Below, piece after piece: positions 9,953 through 20,429 of a stretch of 64,000 nt of DNA; within the stretch, counting starts at the first letter, position 1; every line of letters starts with the position of its first letter. The notes beneath the pieces are model-generated. The model made no database searches. It was not told the DNA's origin and saw only the letters and a list, made by a program, of their open reading frames with translations. Made by a program: the position numbers and the translations under genes. Source of the stretch: Oreohelix idahoensis (Eukaryota; Mollusca; Gastropoda; Stylommatophora; Oreohelicidae); contig JAMPIV010014850.1 of assembly GCA_024509875.1 (NCBI GenBank), positions 62,001 to 126,000 on the forward strand. Direction: 5' to 3'.

Positions 9953-11976
9953 GCACCGGTATGGTCTCTTCCACTCGAAGCTTTATAGTGATGATTTTTC
10001 CTCCCAGAATTATCATGCACAAAACGACCGCTACCAATTTTTCTCTTGGGGCTGTCTCCCCACTTAAAATTCTTGATGAGAGATTTCCTCCCTACATCCT
10101 CTTCCTCCAGTTTGTTTAAGTCCGATTGAGGGATTGTCGGCTTATCCTGGGGTAAGACATCTTTTTGCACTCTCCGCATAGTGGCCATTGTAAAACAGTT
10201 AAGTGAAGCTTGTCCGTGAAAAGGGGCTTCCCATTCCATTTGGTCCACTTTATCAAATCTATTTTTCTTTTTATTATCAGGCCTAATTTTGCCCCGTGGC
10301 GTGTCCAGGTCCTGATCAATGTTCCCACTTGTGGGTGTTCCCTCATGTGCTATGCTACACCTTTCTACAAAATTCTCAATGTCCCATCTTGCTTTAGGCC
10401 AATAATAATTGTGAGCCACCTTTTGAATGATGGTACCTATTTTCTCATGGTCCCCATCTGGTTTCACATGTAGGCTCCTTATTAAGTCTGCCCTATATCT
10501 TTTAGGAAGTACCAGCTGTCCCTGACCTTTGGATCTAGCTCCAGTCTTCCTATACATCAACTTGTTTTTCATGTAAAAATCTCCCTTGCCTGGAGTTGTA
10601 TGACAAGTTGACAATTTTCTGAAACAAGGCTTGAGTGTTTTATCCCCAGCCTGTGCCTTCCTCATCTCTTCTGGATTGGTATCCAACATAATATCCTCCT
10701 CCTGTCTTGAGGTCGACCTGACCTGAAGGGTTGCCATATACACAGGTTTCCTTCTGCAACGGTCAGTGTCATGATTGTCCATCTGACAATTCTTACACCA
10801 CCTTTTCCCTTGGTTGAAAGATTTTCTTTCATCATATTTCCTTTCATCGAATTGTGGGGTTTTATTTTTATTTTCATACCGTGGCCTATCAAACTGGTGC
10901 TTACATTTGTTTTGATCCCTAGGATCAAATTTATTAAAGTTCTGTGGTGCCCTAAAGTTATCCACTTGTTTCTTTTTATTACCTGTTACCTCTGCTTGAG
11001 CTGCTTGATACCTTTCAGCAACATTTAGCAACTCACCCAGCCTCTCTGCACCTTGTTCCATGAGAAACTTTCTCAGGTCTGGAGCCATGGACTCTCTTAA
11101 TTGCTCTATAAGGACCATTTCCTTAAGATCTTGGGTTTTCCCCAGAGAAGTCCATTTCTCCAAGTATGTCTCTATTCGTGCAGAGAACTGGTGATAGGTT
11201 TCACCTGACAGTAGTTTAGTATTCCTAAATTTTTTCCTATAAAATTCTGCATTCTTTTCATACCTTAACAAAAGAGCCTGCTTCAGCATGTCATAATTTT
11301 CCTGATCACCTCTGTTCATTTTTGCAAAAACTTCATAAGCTGCCCCACGAAGTCCCTGAGATAACTTTAAGCTCCACCTCTCTCTCTCTAACCCATACGT
11401 GGTAGCTAATAGTTCATACCTATTTAGATAGCTCTCTATATCATCGTCTTTCTCAACAAAATGATCTAAATGAAAATTCATAGCTGAGGTTGAGGCTCCT
11501 TGGCTAGCAGTGGCATCAGAGGCAAAGGGACTGGCACCATTTTCAGGAGCATGGCCTTGAAACTCAAACTCCCTTAGTCGTAACTCATGTTCCCTTTGTA
11601 ATCTTTTATCTTCTGCTTCCCTTTCTGCAGCTAATTTCTTCTCTTCCCTTTCTGCAGCTAATTTCTTCTCTTCCCTTTCTGCAGCTAATTTCTTCTCTTC
11701 CCTTTCTGCAGCCAATCTTCTTTCTTCTGCTTCCCTTTCTGCAGCCAATCTTTTGTCTTCTCTTTCTGCTTCCAATTTCTTAGCCTCAGCCTCAATTTGT
11801 AACTTCTTAATTTCCCTTTCAGCCTCTAACTTTCTTTCGGCTTCAAACCTTCTTTCTTCGCGTTCAATAAATTTGTCACATTCCGTAGTGACATAGGCAA
11901 CCATAACTTGCCCATCTAATCCTAACTCTTTTGCAGTCTGAACAGCAGCAGATCGAAATTTGGCCAGGTCCGCCAT
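9913..11976 (-). CDS. gag-like polyprotein with integrase zinc domain, body A (687 aa)
   Basis: Starts at the ATG ending at 11,976 (MADLAKFRSAAVQTAKELGL). Residues about 35-150 are an extremely charged E/K/R helix with five or more near-identical repeats of AAEREEKKL, predicted coiled coil. Residues about 165-330 resemble a retrotransposon capsid (DDDIESYLNRYELLATTYGL, then KFRNTKLLSGETYHQF and LEKWTSLGK). A CX2CX4HX4C zinc knuckle (WCKNCQMDNHDTDRC) is near residue 395. From about residue 430 comes the region normally just before integrase, then an HHCC-like zinc domain (DGDHEKIGT...YYWPKARWDIENFVERC) whose last Cys is replaced. No aspartic protease (D[ST]G) and no DDE core are present. The final 140 residues match nothing I know. 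The frame is intact, so a gag product is possible. Confidence 0.8.
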   Translation of the reverse strand: MADLAKFRSAAVQTAKELGLDGQVMVAYVTTECDKFIEREERRFEAERKLEAEREIKKLQIEAEAKKLEAEREDKRLAAEREAEERRLAAEREEKKLAAEREEKKLAAEREEKKLAAEREAEDKRLQREHELRLREFEFQGHAPENGASPFASDATASQGASTSAMNFHLDHFVEKDDDIESYLNRYELLATTYGLERERWSLKLSQGLRGAAYEVFAKMNRGDQENYDMLKQALLLRYEKNAEFYRKKFRNTKLLSGETYHQFSARIETYLEKWTSLGKTQDLKEMVLIEQLRESMAPDLRKFLMEQGAERLGELLNVAERYQAAQAEVTGNKKKQVDNFRAPQNFNKFDPRDQNKCKHQFDRPRYENKNKTPQFDERKYDERKSFNQGKRWCKNCQMDNHDTDRCRRKPVYMATLQVRSTSRQEEDIMLDTNPEEMRKAQAGDKTLKPCFRKLSTCHTTPGKGDFYMKNKLMYRKTGARSKGQGQLVLPKRYRADLIRSLHVKPDGDHEKIGTIIQKVAHNYYWPKARWDIENFVERCSIAHEGTPTSGNIDQDLDTPRGKIRPDNKKKNRFDKVDQMEWEAPFHGQASLNCFTMATMRRVQKDVLPQDKPTIPQSDLNKLEEEDVGRKSLIKNFKWGDSPKRKIGSGRFVHDNSGRKNHHYKASSGRDHTGAWTKRSTQLKVHM

Positions 11977-12180
11977 TGTCTATCAGGTAAATTTATACAA
12001 TGTCTAACCAACAATTCAATCTCTACATATATATCTAATGGACAACACAGGCACCGTGAGCTCAACCTTATTTAATTCCACCCAAGGATACCTTTTAATT
12101 CTTATATTCCCTGAAGTGAATTACCCCCAATATTTTTAATAGGGAAAGATTCAAAATCCCAAGAGCGAGACCCCAATATA
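11977..12180 (-). promoter_or_regulatory. Leader and primer-binding site of body A
   Basis: Between the LTR end at 12,181 and the gag ATG. Immediately inside the LTR, minus-strand TATATTGGGGTCTCGCTCTT is the expected position of the tRNA primer-binding site. The same sequence sits at the same place in the other two bodies. I cannot name the tRNA. Confidence 0.6.
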
Positions 12181-14194
12181 TGTGGTGAAGTGGGATGTTA
12201 TAAATATTTATAGGGGACTTAGTGTACTGACTGAGATCAGCTGTGAAGGTATATATATCTAATAAGAGTAGTGTATTATATATAACCTTACTTGCTGCCA
12301 CATATGTATACCTCAGTCAGAATTATTCTGGAATAGTGTGATGACTACGTTATATGTCTAGGGTATGTGTATGATGAAGTGTAAGTCAAAACAACAACAG
12401 ACAGATAAACAATTTAATTTATTCCACTACACTTGACAACACTGTGACACTCACATACATAAAACACTCTACCAGGATATCTTAAAGGAGTCACTGATAA
12501 CTTTTCAAATAACAATATGTATTCATTGCTGTCATGAATGTATATGTGTCCTGATTCAAATACAAAGGGAACCAGGAATCACAATCAATTTTAATTACAA
12601 GTTATATGTACAGAATTTATTAATATGATTCTTGTAGTGACATATATTATTACTGGTATCCTATGTGTGTCAGTTGTGTAGTGTTAATATGAGGTAATAC
12701 TGGTTTTGTTTTGTTCAAGCTCTGTTGGTATTTGTCATCATGACTTCAATAGTTTGTCTTTATTGGAACTAGTATTGGAGATGTTCTCAGTTCCTGATAT
12801 TAAAACAATTTAATTCCCCTCTTAAGGTTATTTTTACAATGTCATTTTAAGATGGGGGTACATAATGTTGAGCTCAAGCTGGCCACATCAGCTTATCTTG
12901 CGTGATGGCGGCAGGAAAAGACTCCTCTGCTCGATTTCTCCCCTGGGCTCTGGAGACACCTCACTGATAGCTAAATGGACCAAGGAGTATGCTGTCCGAC
13001 TCTGGATTCAGCAAAGCTCTGACCAGGTGCTGCTCAATAACGTTAAGACCACAGTCCCACAATTCATGGAAATAAACACAGATACGTTGACTAGCAATGA
13101 ATTCTGGCACAAATACTGGCACTAATTCCCATCTGCTTATGTTCCAGGCTTTTATTTAGCAAAAATATGAGCTGGCTTCAACGCACTGTTGCTTTATCAA
13201 GCTTATTTGAACTAGTGGTCTCGAACTAACGCTCCTAAGTGATTATATCAGCGAGTCTGGCCAATGGAGCCACGTTTCGACAAGTGTTTGAAAAAAATTT
13301 ACCTTCCTACGTCTCCCCTAACAACCAAGGATAGCATTTATAGTCCGACTAATCGTGTTTAGCCTTACATATCATTCCAGCCAATCAGTTCAAATGTAAC
13401 TTGTGGCCCATTCCCCGTACAATGGTGGTTTAAAAAATCTACCACTGAGCGATTCTGATTTTGGGTGTTGTCTGACAGCACCATCATTTTATTTTGGCTA
13501 TAACTTGTTAATTCCTAGACTATTTGCATAACACTTAACATATTCTTTGTCAGCAAGCCCTAAGGAACCCAAATATACAAATTTAAAAGAGCTACGTGGC
13601 TGCGTTCAAAATATGCAATTTCTTCTACCTCCTGTTTCGAAGATGTGCTGTCTGGGTACTGTAATGTTTTCAAACGTAAACCCATCTATTGTCATCTTTC
13701 CTAATAAGAGTTTTTCAGGATTTAAAAACCTAACTCTGGGAAGGTTAGTGTTTTTATCACTGTCCGTCTGAAAAAAAGTTAGTGCATGTGGCCTTACACG
13801 CGTGATGGCAGCAATTGTGTATCGCGCGACGCGTGTTTAGTGTTGCACGTGTTCGGCTTTCTGCCTCTCCCTTCTCTCTATCCTGCTTTATCTGTCTTTT
13901 AGTTACGCTGTGTATGGGATGAATGAAATATTAAATTTAGGTCATTGTTCAGCTTGCGTATCTCAAGTTTAGTACACGTTTCATTGAAGAAAGCGGGTAA
14001 TAATATAGTAGGCTTTTACTATCAACGTGAAAGCGTTACAATTTGCAGACGAAGCAGAAAACAAGGGGGATTTCGAGTACAGTCATTGTGACAGCACTGT
14101 TCTTTTACCATTTTTCTTTTCGTTATTAAATGTATTTGTTAGGCTTTATATTTACCTGATAATTTATATATGTGGATTAGAATATTTCACGACA
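12181..14194 (-). mobile_element. Middle LTR of tandem element, intronless form (2,014 bp)
   Basis: Plus-strand sequence runs from TGTGGTGAAG to TTCACGACA; in element orientation TGTCGTG...CCACA. It serves as 3' LTR of body B and 5' LTR of body A. It holds a promoter at 13,334-13,388 and an AATAAA at 12,418-12,423 (all minus strand). At 13,057/13,058 it lacks the 385-bp segment present in the 2.4-kb LTRs, joined as ATTGTG/GGACTGTGG. Confidence 0.92.
13334..13388 (-). promoter_or_regulatory. LTR promoter (CCAAT plus TATA)
   Basis: On the minus strand CTGATTGGCTGG (inverted CCAAT) is followed about 40 nt later by GACTATAAATGC. The same pair is found in every full LTR here, surrounded by conserved GGCTAAACACGATTAGTCGG. 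Transcription should start about 30 nt downstream, making the leader-intron site lie within the transcript. Confidence 0.7.
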
Positions 14195-14603
14195 CCTCCC
14201 CTCTTAAAACAGACATTATATGTCAGTCCTTTATTCTATATACACATAGATAAAGGTAAGTCAACTTGACTTTACTCTGCTGTGGTGCTTTCATGGTTTT
14301 ATGTAGTTGGGTCCATTCAGAGTAGGCACTACTCATGAAATCTGCCTCAGACTTCTACAACCAATAATATATTTCGGTTATGTTACTGAACAGCCGCAAG
14401 TATGAGTGCTTGTCTTAATGCTGCTTCGCAACCCGTATTCACCATTTCTCTTCTCTGAGTCTGCGCAATGACATGTCCAGAGAACATTATATTTCCCTCA
14501 AAATGTACGTTATGAGGAGATAACATATACCTGGTGATAGCAGAGTTTTCGTAGTGGATCCCATAATCTTCTTATTATCCTGTATGAAACATTCGGAATA
14601 TCC

Positions 14604-15683
14604 TCAATCAAAGAGGCAACTCAGGGATTCATTACGTTCCTCCGAAATGTTTACATCCAACAATTTTCTCATCATTCTAGAGAAGACACTAGGCGCATTC
14701 TTCAATCCAAATGGCAATCTATTAAACTCATAGTGTCCTTCTGAGGTACTAAAAGCTAAGTATGGTCTAACCTCAGGCTTTACTGGAATCTGATAGTATC
14801 CTTTACTCAGATCCACTTTGGAGAAATATTTAGCTTTATTTAGTCTGGCAAACAGCTGATTTGTATCCGGCAATGGATCCACCTGTCCTTCTGTAATAGC
14901 ATTCAGTCTCCTGTAATCTATACAGAGTCTATGTTCTCCAGAGGGCTTCCTTAAGAGTACAACACCGGAACTATATGAGGATTCACTGTGTGAAATAATT
15001 CCCTCCTTCAATAGATAGTCTATCTCTTCCTTCAAAGCTTTCTCCTTAGCAAACGGAATCGAATATGGTTTCATACAGACAGGTGTGGGGTCTATCAGTT
15101 TCATATCATATTCCAATAGGTTTGTATGCCCTGGTCGGTCTGTTAACACCTCTGCATTATTATTTAGAACCTGTTGCACTCTCTCTTTCTGAGTTTTCGT
15201 TAAATGTGTACTGATTTTCACCTGTGCTGCTGTCTCACAGGGGTGTAATGGATATTCAAATGATGAAAGTGGTTCCTTTTTCATCTCCATGGCGATGGAC
15301 AAAGTCAACAAGTGTGTCTCTTCCTGATGTTCTCTTTCCAAATATTTCTTCAGGAGATTCACATGATAGATTTTTTCTTTCCCCTTCTTATCTATCTTAT
15401 AATTTGTTCTAGACACCTTCTCTAAAACTGTATATGGACCCTGCCATCCAATTTGTAACTTATTCTGACTCCCGGGGAGAAGAAGCAGTACCTTCTCTCC
15501 CACAGCCAAATTTCTGTCTTTCGCCTTCCTGTTATAATAGGCAGCATGTTTCTTCCTGGCTTGTTTCAAATTTTCATTGGCAAGTTTCCAGCCAGTTTTT
15601 AAACGAGTGGTCAGCTCATTCACATATTGGTATGAAGATGTAATGTTTTCCTCTGCCTTTTCATCAGTCCACGTTCTTAACAA
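14604..15683 (-). pseudogene. pol remnant of body B (integrase tail plus amino half of RT, 359 aa)
   Basis: One open minus-strand frame: TWTDEKAEENITSSYQYV, an intact NLKQARKKHAAYYNRKAKDR, the GPY/F-type WQGPYTVLEKVSRTNYKI, then RT with LCIDYRRLN, YFSKVDLSKGYYQIPV (first catalytic Asp) and LPFGLKNAPSVFSRMM. After RKLLD it diverges into VNISEERNESLSCLF and a stop, exactly as in body A. The catalytic F/YxDD box, thumb and RNase H are therefore missing by a deletion shared with body A. The integrase tail lies before RT, the reverse of the usual Ty3/gypsy order. There is no ATG for an independent start upstream; expression would need frameshifting from gag. Confidence 0.85.
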
Positions 15684-15874
15684 AGCTACATGTGGACCTT
15701 TATTTGTGTGGACCTATTTGTCCATGCACCGGTATGGTCTCTTCCACTCGAAGCTCTATAGTGATGATTTTTCCTCCCAGAATTATCATGCACAAAACGA
15801 CCGCTACCAATTCTTTTGGGGCTTTCTCCCCACTTAAAATTCTTGATGAGAGATTTCCTCTCTACATCCTCTTC

Positions 15875-17653
15875 CTACAGTTTGTTTAAGTCCGATTGAG
15901 GGATTGTCGGCTTATCCTGGGGTAAGACATCTTTTTGCACTCTCCGCATAGTGGCCATTGTAAAACAGTTAAGTGAAGCTTGTCCGTGAAAAGGGGCTTC
16001 CCATTCCATTTGGTCCACTTTAACAAATCTATTTTTCTTTTTATTATCAGGCCTAATTTTGCCCCGTGGCGTGTCCAGGTCCTGATCCATGTTCCCACTT
16101 GTGGGTGTTCCCTCATGTGCTATGCTACACCTTTCTACAAAATTCTCAATGTCCCATCTTGCTTTGGGCCAATAATAATTGTGAGCCACCTTTTGAATGA
16201 TGGTACCTATTTTCTCATGGTCCCCATCTGGTTTCACATGTAGGCTCCTTATTAATTCTGTCCTGTATCTTTTAGGAAGTACCAGCTGTCCCTGACCTTT
16301 GGATCTAGCTCCAGTCTTCCTATACATCAACTTGTTTTTCATGTAAAAATCTCCCTTGCCTGGAGTTGTATGACAAGTTGACAATTTTCTGAAACAAGGC
16401 TTGAGTGTTTTATCCCCAGCCTGTGCCTTCCTCATCTCTTCTGGAGCGGTATCCAACATAATATCCTCCTCCTGTCTTGAGGTCGACCTGACCTGAAGGG
16501 TTGCCATATACACAGGTTTCCTTCTGCAACGGTCAGTGTCATGATTGTCCATCTGACAATTCTTACACCACCTTTTTCCTTGGTTGAAAGATTTTCTTTC
16601 ATCATATTTCCTTTCATCGAATTGTGGGAATTTATTTTTATTTTCATACCGTGGCCTATCAAATTGGTGATTACCTTTGTTTTGATCCCTAGGATCAAAT
16701 TTATTAAAGTTCTGTGGTGCCCTAAAGTTATCCACTTGTTTCTTTTTATTACCTGTTACCTCTGCTTGAGCTGCTTGATACCTTTCAGCAACATTTAGCA
16801 ACTCACCCAGCCTCTCTGCACCTTGTTCCATGAGAAACTTTCTCAGGTCTGGAGCCATGGACTCTCTTAATTGCTCTATAAGGACCATTTCCTTAAGATC
16901 TTGGGTTTTCCCCAGAGAAGTCCATTTCTCCAAGTATGTCTCTATTCGTGCAGAGAACTGGTGATAGGTTTCACCTGACAGTAGTTTAGCATTCCTAAAT
17001 TTTTTCCTATAGAATTCTGCATTCTTTTCATATCTTAACAAAAGAGCCTGCTTTAGCATGTCATAATTTTCCTGATCACCTCTGCTCATTTTTGCAAAAA
17101 CTTCATAAGCTGCCCCACGAAGTCCTTGAGATAACTTTAAGCTCCACCTTTCTCTCTCTAACCCATACGTGGTAGCTAATAGTTCATACCTATTTAGATA
17201 GCTCTCTATATCATCGTCTTTCTCAACAAAATGATCTAAATGAAAATTCATAGCTGAGGTTGAGGCTCCTTGGCTAGCAGTGGCATCAGAGGCAAAGGGA
17301 CTGGCACCATTTTCAGGAGCATGGCCCTGAAACTCAAACTCCCTTAGTCGTAACTCATGTTCCCTTTGTAATCTTTTATCTTCTGCTTCCCTTTCTGCTG
17401 TCAATCTTCTTTCTTCTGCAGCTAATCTTTTGTCTTCTCTTTCTGCCTCCAATTTCTTAGCCTCAGCCTCAATCTGTAACTTCTTAATTTCCCTTTCAGC
17501 CTCTAACTTTCTTTCGGCTTCAAACCTTCTTTCTTCGCGTTCAATAAATTTGTCACATTCCGTAGTGACATAGGCAACCATAACTTGTCCATCTAATCCT
17601 AACTCTTTTGCAGTCTGAACAGCAGCAGATCGAAATTTGGCTAGGTCCGCCAT
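15875..17653 (-). CDS. gag-like polyprotein with integrase zinc domain, body B (592 aa)
   Basis: Nearly identical to the body A protein but with a shorter charged coiled coil: it keeps one set of the EREAEDKRL-type repeats where body A has several. The zinc knuckle WCKNCQMDNHDTDRC is near residue 363, and the HHCC-like zinc domain follows. It ends at TAG (15,873-15,875) after SDLNKL, where body A reads through as EEEDVGRK, so it loses about 70 carboxyl residues. Protease and DDE core are absent as in A and C. Confidence 0.8.
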   Translation of the reverse strand: MADLAKFRSAAVQTAKELGLDGQVMVAYVTTECDKFIEREERRFEAERKLEAEREIKKLQIEAEAKKLEAEREDKRLAAEERRLTAEREAEDKRLQREHELRLREFEFQGHAPENGASPFASDATASQGASTSAMNFHLDHFVEKDDDIESYLNRYELLATTYGLERERWSLKLSQGLRGAAYEVFAKMSRGDQENYDMLKQALLLRYEKNAEFYRKKFRNAKLLSGETYHQFSARIETYLEKWTSLGKTQDLKEMVLIEQLRESMAPDLRKFLMEQGAERLGELLNVAERYQAAQAEVTGNKKKQVDNFRAPQNFNKFDPRDQNKGNHQFDRPRYENKNKFPQFDERKYDERKSFNQGKRWCKNCQMDNHDTDRCRRKPVYMATLQVRSTSRQEEDIMLDTAPEEMRKAQAGDKTLKPCFRKLSTCHTTPGKGDFYMKNKLMYRKTGARSKGQGQLVLPKRYRTELIRSLHVKPDGDHEKIGTIIQKVAHNYYWPKARWDIENFVERCSIAHEGTPTSGNMDQDLDTPRGKIRPDNKKKNRFVKVDQMEWEAPFHGQASLNCFTMATMRRVQKDVLPQDKPTIPQSDLNKL

Positions 17654-17857
17654 TGTCTATCAGGTAAATTTATACAATGTCTAACCAACAATTCAATCTC
17701 AAAATATATATCTAATGGACAACACAGGCACCGAGAGCTCAACCTTATTTAATTCCACCCAAGGATACCTTTTAATTCTTATTTTCCCTGAAGTGAATTA
17801 CCCCCAATATTTTTAATAGGTAAAGATTCAAAATCCCAAGAGCGAGACCCCAATATA
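17654..17857 (-). promoter_or_regulatory. Leader and primer-binding site of body B
   Basis: Same layout as body A: minus-strand TATATTGGGGTCTCGCTCTT directly after the LTR end, then about 200 nt to the gag ATG at 17,653. Confidence 0.6.
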
Positions 17858-19873
17858 TGTGGTGAAGTGGGATGTTATAAATATTTATAGGGGACTTAGT
17901 GTACTGACTGAGATCAGCTGTGAAGGTATATATATCTAATAAGAGTAGTGTATTATATATAACCTTACTTGCTGCCACATATGTATACCTCAGTCAGAAT
18001 TATTCTGGAATAGTGTGATGACTACGTTATATGTCTAGGGTATGTGTATGATGAAGTGTAAGTCAAAACAACAACAGACAGATAAACAATTTAATTTATT
18101 CCACTACACTTGACAACACTGTGACACTCACATACATAAAATACTCTACCAGGATATCTTAAAGGAGTCACTGATAACTTTTCAAATAACAATATGTATT
18201 CATTGCTGTCATGAATGTATATGTGTCCTGATTCAAATACAAAGGGAACCAGGAATCACAATCAATTTTAATTACAAGTTATATGTACAGAATTTATTAA
18301 TATGATTCTTGTAGTGACATATATTATTACTGGTATCCTATGTGTGTCAGTTGTGTAGTGTTAATATGAGGTAATACTGGTTTTGTTTTGTTCAAGCTCT
18401 GTTGGTATTTGTCATCATGACTTCAATAGTTTGTCTTTATTGGAACTAGTATTGGAGATGTTCTCAGTTCCTGATATTAAAACAATTTAATTCCCCTCTT
18501 AAGGTTATTTTTACAATGTCATTTTAAGATGGGGGTACATAATGTTGAGCTCAAGCTGGCCACATCAGCTTATCTTGCGTGATGGCGGCAGGAAAAGACT
18601 CCTCTGCTCGATTTCTCCCCTGGGCTCTGGAGACACCTCACTGATAGCTAAATGGACCAAGGAGTATGCTGTCCGACTCTGGATTCAGCAAAGCTCTGAC
18701 CAGGTGCTGCTCAATAACGTTAAGACCACAGTCCCACAATTCATGGAAATAAACACAGATACGTTGACTAGCAATGAATTCTGGCACAAATACTGGCACA
18801 AATTCCCATCTGCTTATGTTCCAGGCTTTTATTTAGCAAAAATATGAGCTGGCTTCAACGCACTGTTGCTTTATCAAGCTTATTTGAACTAGTGGTCTCG
18901 AACTAACGCTCCTAAGTGATTATATCAGCGAGTCTGGCCAATGGAGCCACGTTTCGACAAGTGTTTGAAAAAAATTTTACCTTCCTACGTCTCCCCTAAC
19001 AACCAAGGATAGCATTTATAGTCCGACTAATCGTGTTTAGCCTTACATATCATTCCAGCCAATCAGTTCAAATGTAACTTGTGGCCCATTTCCCGTACAA
19101 TGGTGGTTTTAAAAAATCTACCACTGAGCGATTCTGATTTTGGGTGTTGTCTGACAGCACCATCATTTTATTTTGGCTATAACTTGTTAATTCCTAGACT
19201 ATTTGCATAACACTTAACATATTCTTTGTCAGCAAGCCCTAAGGAACCCAAATATACAAATTTAAAAGAGCTACGTGGCTGCGTTCAAAATATGCAATTT
19301 CTTCTACCTCCTGTTTCGAAGATGTGCTGTCTGGGTACTGTAATGTTTTCAAACGTAAACCCATCTATTGTCATCTTTCCTAATAAGAGTTTTTCAGGAT
19401 TTAAAAACCTAACTCTGGGAAGGTTAGTGTTTTTATCACTGTCCGTCTGAAAAAAAGTTAGTGCATGTGGCCTTACACGCGTGATGGCAGCAATTGTGTA
19501 TCGCGCGACGCGTGTTTAGTGTTGCACGTGTTCGGCTTTCTGCCTCTCCCTTCTCTCTATCCTGCTTTATCTGTCTTTTAGTTACGCTGTGTATGGGATG
19601 AATGAAATATTAAATTTAGGTCATTGTTCAGCTTGCGTATCTCAAGTTTAGTACACGTTTCATTGAAGAAAGCGGGTAATAATATAGTAGGCTTTTACTA
19701 TCAACGTGAAAGCGTTACAATTTGCAGACGAAGCAGAAAACAAGGGGGATTTCGAGTACAGTCATTGTGACAGCACTGTTCTTTTACCATTTTTCTTTTC
19801 GTTATTAAATGTATTTGTTAGGCTTTATATTTACCTGATAATTTATATATGTGGATTAGAATATTTCACGACA
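17858..19873 (-). mobile_element. 5' LTR of tandem element, intronless form (2,016 bp)
   Basis: Almost identical to the middle LTR, with a few single-base and homopolymer differences seen by eye. Its splice-like junction lies at 18,734/18,735 and its TATA/CCAAT promoter at 19,012-19,066 on the minus strand. The outer boundary CACGACA/GGATT is sharp. Confidence 0.92.
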
Positions 19874-19893
19874 GGATTCTAGGGGGTTTGTTT

Positions 19894-20385
19894 CAATCAA
19901 TCAATACCCTTCAGCTCCCCGAGGAGCATAAGCCTTCAAGAAACACAAGCCAAGTCTTTCTGTCCTGTGCCATCCGCTCAAGTTCTTTCCATGTTTTCCT
20001 CATCATTTTCACCTCTGTTTCCAGTTCTCTTCTCCGTGTGTTTTTTGGTCTACCTAGCGTAGTGGTTACAACACCGCTCTGGCGACCGGGTGATACAGGA
20101 TCAAACCCGGGCGACGGCATTTGAGGATTTTTCGTCGACCGGGATTTGGACTGGATTAACTCGAGACCTGGCGAGGACATTTGAAGGAGTGTCGTCGACC
20201 AGGGACTGGCGGCTCCTGAGCCGACCCAGCTGCAATGGGTACCTCCGAAATCGGCGAGTATTTGCCTGAATGGCGAGGGACACCTGTATCTGTACAAGAA
20301 ATAAAGGGATACTCACGTAAAATCAATGTCAGGTTAGACATAAAATAATAACCTGAGATTTCGCCTCGAGTATAAGCGGGCGAAC

Positions 20386-20429
<44 letters not shown>

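Larger units (their letters stand above)
8454..19873 (-). mobile_element. Tandem Ty3/gypsy-type LTR retrotransposon (LTR-body-LTR-body-LTR fragment)
   Basis: On the minus strand the order is 5' LTR 19,873-17,858, body B 17,857-14,195, middle LTR 14,194-12,181, body A 12,180-8520, then only the first 66 bp of a third LTR at 8519-8454. LTRs begin TGTCGTG and end CACCACA in element orientation. The two full LTRs differ at only a handful of positions by eye. Both bodies carry gag plus an integrase zinc domain, an integrase tail and a truncated RT; both lack the RT catalytic box and RNase H. A target duplication cannot be tested because the left LTR is truncated; the right flank is GGATT. The shared middle LTR is what unequal recombination between LTRs would leave. 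Confidence 0.9.

Noticed and set aside
12865..13125. Plus-strand frames in the tandem element's LTRs, also at 13,547, 18,542 and 19,226
   Set aside because: They are antisense to the LTR and have no recognisable protein family. Conservation can be explained by conserved regulatory or leader sequence.
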